Positions 1-7,052 of a stretch of DNA of 16,537 bases are shown one piece after another. The translations under genes and the position numbers were made by a program. The notes under the pieces were generated by a model, which was not told the DNA's origin, searched no databases, and saw nothing but the letters and a program-made list of their open reading frames with translations. How positions within the stretch are numbered: the first letter of the stretch is position 1; every line of letters begins with the position of its first letter. This DNA comes from Nautiliaceae bacterium. Lineage in GTDB: Bacteria; Campylobacterota; Campylobacteria; Campylobacterales; Nautiliaceae. The stretch spans positions 1-16,537 of the forward strand of contig JALTBU010000214.1 in NCBI GenBank assembly GCA_027008345.1, written 5' to 3'.

Positions 1-137
1 AAGTTGCTTCTTTTGATGAAAAGACTCTTGAAGATATGCTTTTTGTTTTAATGAAAAAACATTTTGGATTTATAAATTTTGCTGGAGCAATTTTGGGGGC
101 AATTATAGGATTTGTTCAGTATTTTGTTATCAGTTAG
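1..137 (+). CDS. 3' end of a DUF445-type membrane protein (5' partial)
   Basis: The open frame enters from the left edge (codons in phase with base 3) and ends at TAG 135-137, giving 44 visible residues. These finish with a hydrophobic, glycine-spaced segment containing GAILGAIIGFVQ. A final TM helix of this GAxLGxxIGxxQ style is typical of the C-terminus of DUF445 (YheB-like) inner-membrane proteins, whose function is unknown. The preceding visible residues (DEKTLEDMLFVLMKKHFGFIN) look like the short amphipathic stretch before that last helix. The assignment rests on a short tail only, so another small-TM family is possible. The PsiE-like gene follows 39 nt downstream with its own apparent -10 box. 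Confidence 0.55.
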   Translation, partial: VASFDEKTLEDMLFVLMKKHFGFINFAGAILGAIIGFVQYFVIS

Positions 138-151
138 TTATTAAACTCAAA

Positions 152-157
152 TATAAT
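152..157 (+). promoter_or_regulatory. Putative -10 box (TATAAT) for the PsiE-like gene
   Basis: TATAAT lies 19 nt before the ATG at 177, with an SD-like AAAAGG at 166-171. No convincing -35 box is visible. Campylobacterota sigma-70 promoters commonly lack one. Confidence 0.5.
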
Positions 158-176
158 TGCCCTTAAAAAGGCAAAG

Positions 177-521
177 ATGAAAAAAATTTTTTCATATTTA
201 GATATTTTTTTGGCAGTATTGCTTTTTGGAATTGTTATATTTTTTAAGATAGATTTTTATAAAATTGTTTTATTTTTATTAGAATTAATGGTATTAATTG
301 AGCTTAGTCAAATGCTTTTTGTCTTTTTCAAGCGACAGAGAATAAAAATAAGATATATGATAGATGCTTCAATTATTTATATCATAAGAGAATTATTAAT
401 TGTTCTTACAACTCATCCAAAAGATATTAAAATTATTTCTCTTTATACATCTCTTATAGGAATATTTTTCTTTTTTAGATTTTTGGCAATAAAAATAACA
501 TATAAAGAAGAAAGAAATTAA
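177..521 (+). CDS. PsiE-like small four-TM membrane protein
   Basis: The 114-aa product is almost entirely membrane-embedded. Hydrophobic segments lie near residues 7-23, 29-51, 62-78 and 86-105, separated by short basic loops (KRQRIKIRY at 52-60). An invariant-looking Arg-Glu pair at 71-72 sits inside the third segment. This architecture and the R-E in the third helix resemble the phosphate-starvation-inducible PsiE family (Pfam PsiE), whose biochemical role is not established; the call is from pattern memory and is moderate. The ATG is preceded by AAAAGG at a 5-nt spacing. The gene converges on acnB and their stop codons share the bases TTAA at 518-521, so the two transcripts must overlap. 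An uncharacterised membrane protein is the alternative. Confidence 0.65.
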   Translation: MKKIFSYLDIFLAVLLFGIVIFFKIDFYKIVLFLLELMVLIELSQMLFVFFKRQRIKIRYMIDASIIYIIRELLIVLTTHPKDIKIISLYTSLIGIFFFFRFLAIKITYKEERN

Positions 522-3115
522 AGGATTTTAAGGTCTAACATCCTTTTAACTTCTTCTTCTGGCATTTTGTGGAAGTATAGATAGCTATAAACTTTATCTT
601 CTTTTCCTGCAAGTTTTCTTTCATAAATTTCTCTGTATTCTTCAGGAGTTGGAATTCTACCAAGAAGTGATATTACCGCTGCAAGTTCTGCACTTCCAAG
701 ATAAACTTTTGCACCTTTACCCATTCTGTTATCAAAGTTTCTTGTTGAAGTTGAAAATACATTTGCATAATCTTTAACTCTTGCCTGATTACCCATACAC
801 AAACTACATCCCGGAATTTCTATTCTTGCTCCAGCTTGACCGAATATTGCGTAATATCCTTCTTCTGTAAGTTGTTCTTTATCCATTTTTGTAGGAGGTG
901 CAATCCAAAGTCTTACAGGAACCTGACCTTCACCTTTTAGGATTTCAGCTGCTGCTCTATAATGACCGATATTTGTCATACAGCTTCCAATAAATACTTC
1001 ATCAATTTTATGAGGTCTGTTTGGGTCTGCCAATACTTCGCTTAGAGTTGCAACATCATCAGGATCGTTTGGACATGCAACAATTGGCTCTTTAATTTCA
1101 TTTAAATCAATTTCAATTACAGCTGCATATTCCGCATTTTCATCTCTTCTAAGAAGTTTTGGATTTTCAAGCCACTCTTTCATTTTGTCAATTCTTCTTT
1201 GGATTGTTCTTTTATCTTCATATCCTGCTTCAATCATGGCTTCAAGCATTTTGATGTTTGATTTTAAATATTCTGCAACTTGCTCTTCACTTACATCTAC
1301 AGTACAAGCTGCTGCACTTCTCTCAGCACTTGCGTCTGCAAGTTCAAATGCCTGTTCAACTGTTAAATTTCTAATAATATCACCTTCGATTTCTAAAATT
1401 CTTCCGTTGAAAATATTTTTTTTGTTTTGTTTTTCAACTGTTAAAAGACCTTGTTTAATTGCAAAATATGGAATTGCATTAACTAAGTCTCTTAGAGTGA
1501 TTCCAGGTTGAAGCTCACCTTTGAATTTAACAAGTACACTTTCAGGAACATTAAGTGGCATAGACCCAGTAACTGCTGCAAATGCAACCAGACCACTACC
1601 TGCAGGGAAAGATATACCAATTGGGAATCTTGTATGTGAATCTCCTCCAGTACCTAATGTATCAGGTAAAATCATTCTATTTAGCCAAGAGTGGATTACA
1701 CCATCACCCGGTCTTAGGGCTACACCACCTCTGCTTGTAATGAAATCAGGAAGTGTGTGATGAAGTTCAATATCAGCCGGTTTTGGATATGCAGCTGTAT
1801 GACAGAAACTTTGCATTACTAAATCAGCATTAAATCCAAGTGCTGCAAGTTCTTTAATTTCATCTCTTGTCATAGCACCTGTTGTATCTTGACTACCAAC
1901 TGTTGTAGCAGTTGGCTCAACATACATACCTGGTCTTACACCTTCCATTCCGCAAGCACGACCTATAATTTTTTGAGCAAGTGTATATCCTACACCTTCT
2001 TTTCCTTTTGGTTGTTCAGGTTTAATGAATATATCTTTTTCAGGTTCCATATTAAGTGATTCTCTTGCTTTTTTAGTTAAGTTTTTACCGATAATAAGTG
2101 GAACCCTACCACCAGCTCTTACTTCATCAGGAAGTGTATTTGGTTTAAGTTCAAATTCACCGATGACTTCGCCGTTTTTAAGAATTTTGCCTTCATATGG
2201 TCTGATTTCAATTTCATCACCAGTTTCAAGGCTTGATACATCAACTCCTTGAATTGGAAGTGCACCTGCATCTTCAAGTGTATTAAAGAAAATAGGTGCA
2301 ATAACGCTTCCAATTACAATACCGCCTCTTTTTTTGTTTGGAACAAATGGAATTTCTTCACCAATGTGCCAAATTAGCGAGTTTGCAGCTGATTTTCTAC
2401 TTGAACCAGTTCCAACTACATCACCTACAAATGCTACAGGAAGTCCACTTTTTTTAAGCTCTGCAATAGTATCGAGAGCATCTGGCATTTTAGCTTTTAG
2501 CATACTTGTTGCATGAAGTGGAATATCGCTTCTTGTAAATGCTTCACTTGCAGGAGATAAATCATCTGTATTTGTTTCGCCAGGTACTTTAAATACTACG
2601 GCTTTGATACTCTCAGGAAGAGGCTTTTTAGAAGTAAACCACTCAGCATTTGCCCATGATTCAAGTACTTCTTTTGCGAATTTGTTTCCTTTTTTTGCAA
2701 GTTCTTCTACATCGTGGAATGCATCATATACAAGTAGGATATTTTTTAGTTGATTTGCAGCTTCTTTTGCTAATTCTTCATCTTCAAGTTCAAGTGCGTC
2801 AATTAGAGGTTTTACATTATAACCTCCAAGCATTGTTCCTAAAATTTCAATAGCTCTTTTTTTAGAAATTGCAGGGCTGCTTGCTTTACCTTGTACAATA
2901 TCATTTAAAAAAGCAGCTTTTACATATGCGGCTTCATCAACACCAGGATTTATATGATTTAAGAATAAGTCCATTAAATATTCTTCTTCTGGAATTGGAA
3001 CCATTTTAAGAAGTTCTACAAGTTCAGCTGCCTGTTTTGCTGTTAGAGGAAGTGGAGGAATTCCAAGTTTAGCTCTCTCTTCAGTATGTTTTTTGTACTC
3101 TTCAATGAAGCTCAT
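518..3115 (-). CDS. acnB: Bifunctional aconitate hydratase 2 / 2-methylisocitrate dehydratase
   Basis: AcnB interconverts citrate and isocitrate through cis-aconitate in the cytoplasm, using a [4Fe-4S] cluster. The 865-aa length equals the usual AcnB length. The order is the AcnB order: an N-terminal HEAT-like helical domain (about 1-160), the swivel domain (about 165-380, with TNTDDLSPASEAFTR), then the three catalytic domains. Cluster-ligating cysteines are visible as C712 (GSCMTNIGHYRAA), C770 and C773 (CSLCMGNQ). In an autotrophic campylobacterote the enzyme would run in the reductive TCA cycle; that is inference. It stands alone on the minus strand, divergent from kdsD and convergent with psiE. 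The start is supported by AAGGA and a TATAAT just upstream. The family also shows RNA-binding regulation as apo-enzyme in other bacteria; nothing here tests that. Confidence 0.97.
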   Translation of the reverse strand: MSFIEEYKKHTEERAKLGIPPLPLTAKQAAELVELLKMVPIPEEEYLMDLFLNHINPGVDEAAYVKAAFLNDIVQGKASSPAISKKRAIEILGTMLGGYNVKPLIDALELEDEELAKEAANQLKNILLVYDAFHDVEELAKKGNKFAKEVLESWANAEWFTSKKPLPESIKAVVFKVPGETNTDDLSPASEAFTRSDIPLHATSMLKAKMPDALDTIAELKKSGLPVAFVGDVVGTGSSRKSAANSLIWHIGEEIPFVPNKKRGGIVIGSVIAPIFFNTLEDAGALPIQGVDVSSLETGDEIEIRPYEGKILKNGEVIGEFELKPNTLPDEVRAGGRVPLIIGKNLTKKARESLNMEPEKDIFIKPEQPKGKEGVGYTLAQKIIGRACGMEGVRPGMYVEPTATTVGSQDTTGAMTRDEIKELAALGFNADLVMQSFCHTAAYPKPADIELHHTLPDFITSRGGVALRPGDGVIHSWLNRMILPDTLGTGGDSHTRFPIGISFPAGSGLVAFAAVTGSMPLNVPESVLVKFKGELQPGITLRDLVNAIPYFAIKQGLLTVEKQNKKNIFNGRILEIEGDIIRNLTVEQAFELADASAERSAAACTVDVSEEQVAEYLKSNIKMLEAMIEAGYEDKRTIQRRIDKMKEWLENPKLLRRDENAEYAAVIEIDLNEIKEPIVACPNDPDDVATLSEVLADPNRPHKIDEVFIGSCMTNIGHYRAAAEILKGEGQVPVRLWIAPPTKMDKEQLTEEGYYAIFGQAGARIEIPGCSLCMGNQARVKDYANVFSTSTRNFDNRMGKGAKVYLGSAELAAVISLLGRIPTPEEYREIYERKLAGKEDKVYSYLYFHKMPEEEVKRMLDLKIL
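520..546. terminator. Bidirectional terminator-like hairpin at the psiE/acnB convergence
   Basis: AAAGGAT (520-526) and ATCCTTT (540-546) form a 7-bp stem with a 13-nt loop that starts in the two overlapping stop codons. T-rich sequence follows on the plus strand (TTTTAACTTCTTCTTC) and on the minus strand (TTAATTTCTTTC), as expected for a terminator shared by both genes. The stem is AT-rich, so its strength is uncertain. Confidence 0.45.
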
Positions 3116-3135
3116 TTGCTATCCTTTTTTGTAAA

Positions 3136-3141
3136 ATTATA
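3136..3141 (-). promoter_or_regulatory. Putative acnB -10 box (TATAAT, minus strand)
   Basis: On the minus strand TATAATTTTAC is followed by an A-rich leader, AAGGA and the acnB ATG, 20 nt from the end of the box to the start codon. This predicts a very short 5' UTR of about 13 nt. No -35 box is obvious. Confidence 0.55.
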
Positions 3142-3158
3142 AAGGATTTTTTACGATT

Positions 3159-3208
3159 TGTTACATTTTTATTATTTTACAATAGAGAATGTGTGTGTTT
3201 TTGTAACA
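3159..3208. promoter_or_regulatory. Paired TGTTACA / TGTAACA sites between acnB and kdsD
   Basis: TGTTACA (3159-3165) and TGTAACA (3202-3208) are perfect inverted copies, 43 bp start to start, which is close to four helical turns. Both sit in TTTG..ACATTT context. They lie upstream of both divergent promoters, so a shared operator is conceivable. No known regulator is recognised. Confidence 0.3.
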
Positions 3209-3238
3209 TTTGATTTATTAAAAAATTCAAAACTTAGA

Positions 3239-3244
3239 TATAAT
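3239..3244 (+). promoter_or_regulatory. Putative kdsD -10 box (TATAATTTCAA core)
   Basis: GATATAATTTCAAT lies 20 nt before the GTG start. The same core recurs upstream of rpmB and tRNA-Asn in this window. Confidence 0.6.
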
Positions 3245-3264
3245 TTCAATAAAAAGGCATATAA

Positions 3265-4209
3265 GTGAATTTTGAAAAAATAGCAAAAGAAGTTTTGGAA
3301 ATTGAAGCGAATGAACTTCTAAATGCAGATGTCCGCGGTATAAATAAAGCTGTTGATATTGCTTATAACACAAAGGGTAAAGTTATAATTACCGGTGTTG
3401 GAAAATCAGGGCTTATTGGAAGTAAAATTGCGGCAACACTTGCGAGTACAGGGACACCTAGCTTTTTTATACATCCGACAGAAGCACTTCATGGAGATTT
3501 AGGTATGATAGGTAAAGATGACAGTGTGATTGCAATAAGCTATTCAGGTGAGAGTGAAGAGCTTATAAAAATTTTGCCTCATATAAAAAGATTTGATGTG
3601 CCTTTAATTGCAATGACCGGAGATAGGAATTCTACACTTGCGAGATATGCAGATGTTGTTTTGAATATTCATGTAAATAAAGAGGCATGTCCACTTAATG
3701 TAGCTCCTACAAGTTCAACCACACTTACACTTGCGATGGGAGATGCTTTGGCTGTATGTCTTATGAAAAAAAGAAATTTTACAAAAGAGGATTTTGCATC
3801 TTTTCATCCGGGTGGGAGTCTTGGAAAAAGACTTTTTATAAAAGTAAAAGATTTGATGAAAAAAGATTTTCCTGTTGCTGATGAAAATGATAATTTAAAA
3901 GAAGCTATTATTAAAATGAGTGAGGGGAAACTAGGTCATGTGCTTTTTATTAAAAATGGAAAAGTTAAAGCCTTACTTAGTGATGGTGATTTAAGAAGAG
4001 CTATGATGAGTGAAAATTTTGATTTGAATAAAAAAGCGATAGAATTTGCGACAAAAAATCCAAAAACAATAAATGAAAATGTACTTGCAAGTGATGCTTT
4101 AAAATATATGGAAGATAATAAAATTCAGCTTTTGCCTGTTGTAGATGATGAAGGAAATGTTGTAGGAGTGCTTCATATACATCATCTTGTAGAAGCTGGG
4201 ATAAAATAG
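3265..4209 (+). CDS. kdsD: Arabinose-5-phosphate isomerase (KdsD/KpsF family)
   Basis: It isomerises ribulose 5-phosphate to arabinose 5-phosphate, the first committed precursor of Kdo for LPS. The 314-aa protein has the standard layout. An N-terminal SIS sugar-phosphate domain carries GVGKSG at 44-49, the family's ALHGD stretch at 74-78 and SYSGES at 92-97. Two C-terminal CBS domains run from about 197 to the end (DLMKKDFP..., KNPKTINENV...). Translation starts at a GTG at 3265, preceded by AAAAAGG at a 7-nt spacing; no better ATG lies upstream. The gene has its own promoter-like TATAAT and is followed by a hairpin, so it appears monocistronic. Campylobacterota name it kpsF or kdsD interchangeably; capsule-specific use is not indicated by neighbours. 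Confidence 0.95.
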   Translation: MNFEKIAKEVLEIEANELLNADVRGINKAVDIAYNTKGKVIITGVGKSGLIGSKIAATLASTGTPSFFIHPTEALHGDLGMIGKDDSVIAISYSGESEELIKILPHIKRFDVPLIAMTGDRNSTLARYADVVLNIHVNKEACPLNVAPTSSTTLTLAMGDALAVCLMKKRNFTKEDFASFHPGGSLGKRLFIKVKDLMKKDFPVADENDNLKEAIIKMSEGKLGHVLFIKNGKVKALLSDGDLRRAMMSENFDLNKKAIEFATKNPKTINENVLASDALKYMEDNKIQLLPVVDDEGNVVGVLHIHHLVEAGIK

Positions 4210-4217
4210 GGAAGTAA

Positions 4218-4257
4218 AAAAATTGTGAAGTAAAATTTTAAACTTTTTACAATTTTT
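4218..4257 (+). terminator. AT-rich hairpin terminator after kdsD
   Basis: AAAAATTGT(GAAG) at 4218-4230 pairs with CTTTTTACAATTTTT ending at 4257, forming a stem of about 13 bp including G-U pairs with a 14-nt loop. The 3' arm ends in a run of five T. It lies between the kdsD stop and the rluB promoter. Confidence 0.45.
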
Positions 4258-4264
4258 CGATTAA

Positions 4265-4279
4265 AACAATTATATTGTT
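4265..4279 (+). promoter_or_regulatory. rluB -10 region inside an AACAAT-TAT-ATTGTT palindrome
   Basis: TATATT (4271-4276) is at -10 distance for the ATG at 4293 and overlaps a perfect 6-bp inverted repeat (4265-4270 / 4274-4279). The symmetry could be an operator or chance in AT-rich DNA. Confidence 0.35.
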
Positions 4280-4292
4280 AAAAAGGAAGTAA

Positions 4293-5072
4293 ATGAGATT
4301 AAATAAATTTATAAGTCATCATACTACTTATTCAAGAAGAGATGCCGATAAACTTATTTTTGACGGTAGAGTAAAAGTAAATGGCAAAATAATAAAAGAA
4401 CCAGGTTTTGAAGTAGAAGATGGTGATAAAGTATCGGTAAACGGAAGACCTGTCAAAAAAAGTACAAAATATACTTGTATTGTTTATAATAAACCAAGAG
4501 GGGAACTTGTAACCAAAAAAGATGACAGGGGAAGAAAGACAATTTATGATTCACTTCCAAAAAAATTTAGACATTTCATACCTGTGGGAAGACTTGATTT
4601 TAATAGTGAAGGTCTTTTGATTTTAACGGATTCGCCAAAAGTAGCACATGCTTTAATGAATTCTGATTTGCCAAGAGTTTATAAACTCAGGATAAAAGGT
4701 GAAATAACTCCTGAAATGGAAGCAGCAATGATGGAAGGTGTTGAAGTGGGAAGTGAAGGTGCACATGAAAAAAGTGATATAAACTCTATAAAATTAAAAC
4801 CGTTTTTAAGTTATCAGATTATTAAAAATGCACCTAAATATTCAACACTTAAAGTTGCGATAAGTGAAGGTAAAAACAGAGAACTTAGAAGATTTTTTGC
4901 ACATTTTGGAAGAGATGTGCTTGATTTGAAAAGACTCTCTTACGGATGGGTAAGCCTTAATGCCCTTCCTACTGGAAAAACAAGATATTTTGACAAAAGA
5001 GAATATAAACTTTTAAAAGAATTTTTAATAAAGGAGAACAATGCAAGAGATAATAATAAAAACAAAATATAA
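4293..5072 (+). CDS. rluB: RsuA/RluB-family rRNA pseudouridine synthase
   Basis: It converts a specific uridine in rRNA to pseudouridine; RluB-type members act on helix 89 of 23S rRNA near the peptidyl-transferase centre. An S4 RNA-binding domain occupies about residues 1-55 (RLNKFISHHT...RRDADKLI). The catalytic domain follows, with KPRGELVT at 67-74 and the motif GRLDFNSEGLL at 99-109, where D102 is the expected nucleophile. Conserved KNRELRRFF is also present. The 259-aa length suits the family. The exact target (RluB, RluE, RluF or RsuA) cannot be fixed from sequence alone; RluB is the usual annotation in this phylum. Its last 32 nt overlap yjbQ, whose strong SD lies inside this gene, so the two are co-translated. 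Confidence 0.88.
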   Translation: MRLNKFISHHTTYSRRDADKLIFDGRVKVNGKIIKEPGFEVEDGDKVSVNGRPVKKSTKYTCIVYNKPRGELVTKKDDRGRKTIYDSLPKKFRHFIPVGRLDFNSEGLLILTDSPKVAHALMNSDLPRVYKLRIKGEITPEMEAAMMEGVEVGSEGAHEKSDINSIKLKPFLSYQIIKNAPKYSTLKVAISEGKNRELRRFFAHFGRDVLDLKRLSYGWVSLNALPTGKTRYFDKREYKLLKEFLIKENNARDNNKNKI

Positions 5073-5427
5073 ATCAGAAGTAATTGATATTACAAAAGAT
5101 ATTAAAGAGGCTGTTATAAAAAGCGGAGTTAGAGATGGAATTGTAACAGTATTTTGCCCACATTCTACCGCGAGTGTAATTATTTTTGAAAAAAGTGACG
5201 CATCTCTTAGAAGAGATTTACTTGGAATGCTTAAAGATATCGTACCGTTTAGGGATTATCAGCATAATAATGCAAGAGCGCATTTAAAAGCAACATTTTT
5301 AAGAAGCAATATTACTTTGATTGTTGATAATGCAAATGTTGTACTTGGTGAATGGCAAGGTATTTTTCTTGTTGATTTTGATGGGCCGAGAGAGAGAAAA
5401 GTGTATATTAAGGTGATTAATGGCTAA
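5041..5427 (+). CDS. yjbQ: YjbQ/UPF0047 family protein
   Basis: A 128-aa single-domain protein of the YjbQ family (UPF0047), sometimes annotated as a secondary thiamine-phosphate synthase; the physiological role remains unsettled. Family signatures are all present: FCPHSTASVIIFE with H41, RAHLKATFL with H81, LGEWQGIF with W105, and the C-terminal DGPRERKVYI at 114-123. The histidines and the Asp/Arg motif cluster at the active site in the family. The start is well supported by AAGGAG at 5031-5036, four nt before the ATG. The gene begins within rluB and its end overlaps the antiporter gene by 8 nt, so three genes form a coupled unit. Confidence 0.9.
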   Translation: MQEIIIKTKYKSEVIDITKDIKEAVIKSGVRDGIVTVFCPHSTASVIIFEKSDASLRRDLLGMLKDIVPFRDYQHNNARAHLKATFLRSNITLIVDNANVVLGEWQGIFLVDFDGPRERKVYIKVING

Positions 5428-7030
5428 TCCTGTTTTAGTTATAATTGCAATACTTTTTATTGCTCTTTTGTTTAATATACCTTTTGCAAAATTTAAAATT
5501 CCACCTATTATTGGATATATTTTTACGGGTATTATAACTTCAAATATTTTTCATTTAGACCATCATACGATTGAAATCGTAGCTGAAATGGGTATTGTTT
5601 TTTTAATGTTTATGATTGGGCTTGAATTTTCTCCTGAAAAATTAAAATCTATGAAAAAAGAAGTTTTTGTGTTCGGTTTTGCTGAAATGGCGATTGTCAG
5701 CGGTATTTTTGGCCTTTTTTTCTGGTTGGCTTTTAAAATCGATTTGAGAATCTCATTAATAATAGGTTCTGCAATTGCTCTTAGTTCAACTGCAATTGTT
5801 TTAAAACTACTTAATGAAAGCAGGGAAATAAGTAAACCTTATGGGAGAATTTCCCTTGGCATACTTCTTTTTCAGGATATTGCGGTAATTCCGGTATTAA
5901 TTGCCATTTCTATTCTTGTAAATAAAGATGCGAATTTAACTCAACTTATTTTAAAAACAATAGGCGGTTTTTTGGCGCTTGGTATATTTATATGGATATA
6001 TGGGAAATTTATAGCTCCATTTGTGATTTCACAGGCTACAAAAACCCGTTCAGATGAAATATTTATGGCAACAGTGCTGTTAGTGGTACTCACCGCTGCC
6101 GAAATTGCACATTTTTTTGGACTTAGTTATTCACTTGGAGCATTCTTAGCAGGTATGATTTTAAGCGAAACAAAGTATAAATATCAGATTGAAGCAGATT
6201 TAGTTCCTTTTAGGGATATACTTTTGGGTGTATTTTTCCTCTCAGTCGGTTTAATGGTTGATTTAAACTTTGTTATTCATAATATATTATCTATACTTTT
6301 AATGACTGTTGCTTTTATGATGTTCAAAGCAGGAATTATTTATTTAATGCTGTTTTTATTTGTAAAACATAAAAGAGTAGCTATAAAAACAGCATTTATT
6401 CTTTCACAAATTGGTGAATTTTCTTTTGTGATTTTTGCTCTACTTAGTAAATATAGTCTTGTTGATAACATACTTCTTCAAAAACTTGTTGTGGTAGTGG
6501 TGATTTCTATGATTTTAACACCATTTATTATTAAAAATATATATAAAATTGCTGATATCTTTGATAAAGAAGTTCAGGATTTTGAAGAATATGAGATTAA
6601 AGGGGCTAATGTAAGCGGTCATATAATATTAATAGGTTATGATAAAATAGGTCAAAGGGTTGCAAGAAAGCTGACTCGTATGGGAATACCTTATGTTGCA
6701 ATTGATAAACAAATTGAACTTGTAAAAGAAGGTTTAAAAAACGGAGATAATGTAATATTTGGTAATGCTGCAAATAAAAGAATACTCGAAAGTCTTAAAG
6801 TTGATGAAGCGGCAGCTGTAATAATTACTACTCTAAATGAAGAGCATACAGAGATGATTACACAAAATTTACTTGAAATAAATCCAAATTTAAATATAAT
6901 ACTTCTTACAGATGACGAACTTCAGCATGAGTTTTATAAACATAAAAATATTTATGTGGTTGATAAATCAAAAGAGTTGGCTGAAAAACTTATTGAACTT
7001 GCACTAAAATGTGAAATGAGATTATGTTAA
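5420..7030 (+). CDS. KefB-like CPA2 cation/proton antiporter with RCK (TrkA-N) domain
   Basis: Inner-membrane monovalent cation/proton exchanger, probably K+/H+. The first 375 or so residues form about 12-13 TM segments with CPA2 motifs: FMIGLEFSPEKL, ALSSTAIVLKLL, LGILLFQDIAVIP and LGAFLAGMILSE. A cytoplasmic TrkA-N/RCK domain follows from about residue 400 to 515. The Rossmann glycine motif reads G406-Y-D-K-I-G411, so the second glycine of GxGxxG is Asp408. The acidic residue after beta-2 is present (AIDKQ). The 536-aa length is shorter than E. coli KefB/KefC (about 600). The ATG overlaps the yjbQ end by 8 nt and has AAGGTG 4 nt upstream. Substrate and gating ligand cannot be read from sequence; no KefF/KefG partner is adjacent. 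Confidence 0.9.
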   Translation: MANPVLVIIAILFIALLFNIPFAKFKIPPIIGYIFTGIITSNIFHLDHHTIEIVAEMGIVFLMFMIGLEFSPEKLKSMKKEVFVFGFAEMAIVSGIFGLFFWLAFKIDLRISLIIGSAIALSSTAIVLKLLNESREISKPYGRISLGILLFQDIAVIPVLIAISILVNKDANLTQLILKTIGGFLALGIFIWIYGKFIAPFVISQATKTRSDEIFMATVLLVVLTAAEIAHFFGLSYSLGAFLAGMILSETKYKYQIEADLVPFRDILLGVFFLSVGLMVDLNFVIHNILSILLMTVAFMMFKAGIIYLMLFLFVKHKRVAIKTAFILSQIGEFSFVIFALLSKYSLVDNILLQKLVVVVVISMILTPFIIKNIYKIADIFDKEVQDFEEYEIKGANVSGHIILIGYDKIGQRVARKLTRMGIPYVAIDKQIELVKEGLKNGDNVIFGNAANKRILESLKVDEAAAVIITTLNEEHTEMITQNLLEINPNLNIILLTDDELQHEFYKHKNIYVVDKSKELAEKLIELALKCEMRLC

Positions 7031-7033
7031 AAT
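7028..7033 (+). promoter_or_regulatory. Possible dapD -10 box (TAAAAT)
   Basis: TGTTAAAATTTAG overlaps the antiporter stop codon, 19 nt before the dapD ATG. It may give dapD its own start; otherwise dapD is read from upstream. Confidence 0.3.
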
Positions 7034-7052
7034 TTAGTAAAAAAGGATAGCA

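Noticed and set aside
159..172. GCC(C)TT-AAA-AAGGC as a terminator of the DUF445-like gene
   Set aside because: It is tiny, has no T-run, and the 3' arm is simply the SD of the next gene. The predicted start site lies within the 5' arm.
1185..2853. Several plus-strand open frames opposite acnB (for example 1185-1511, 1521-1760, 2025-2252, 2650-2853)
   Set aside because: They lie wholly within a strongly supported 865-codon gene, have no SD sites and encode Ser/Leu-rich, low-complexity shadows of its codons.
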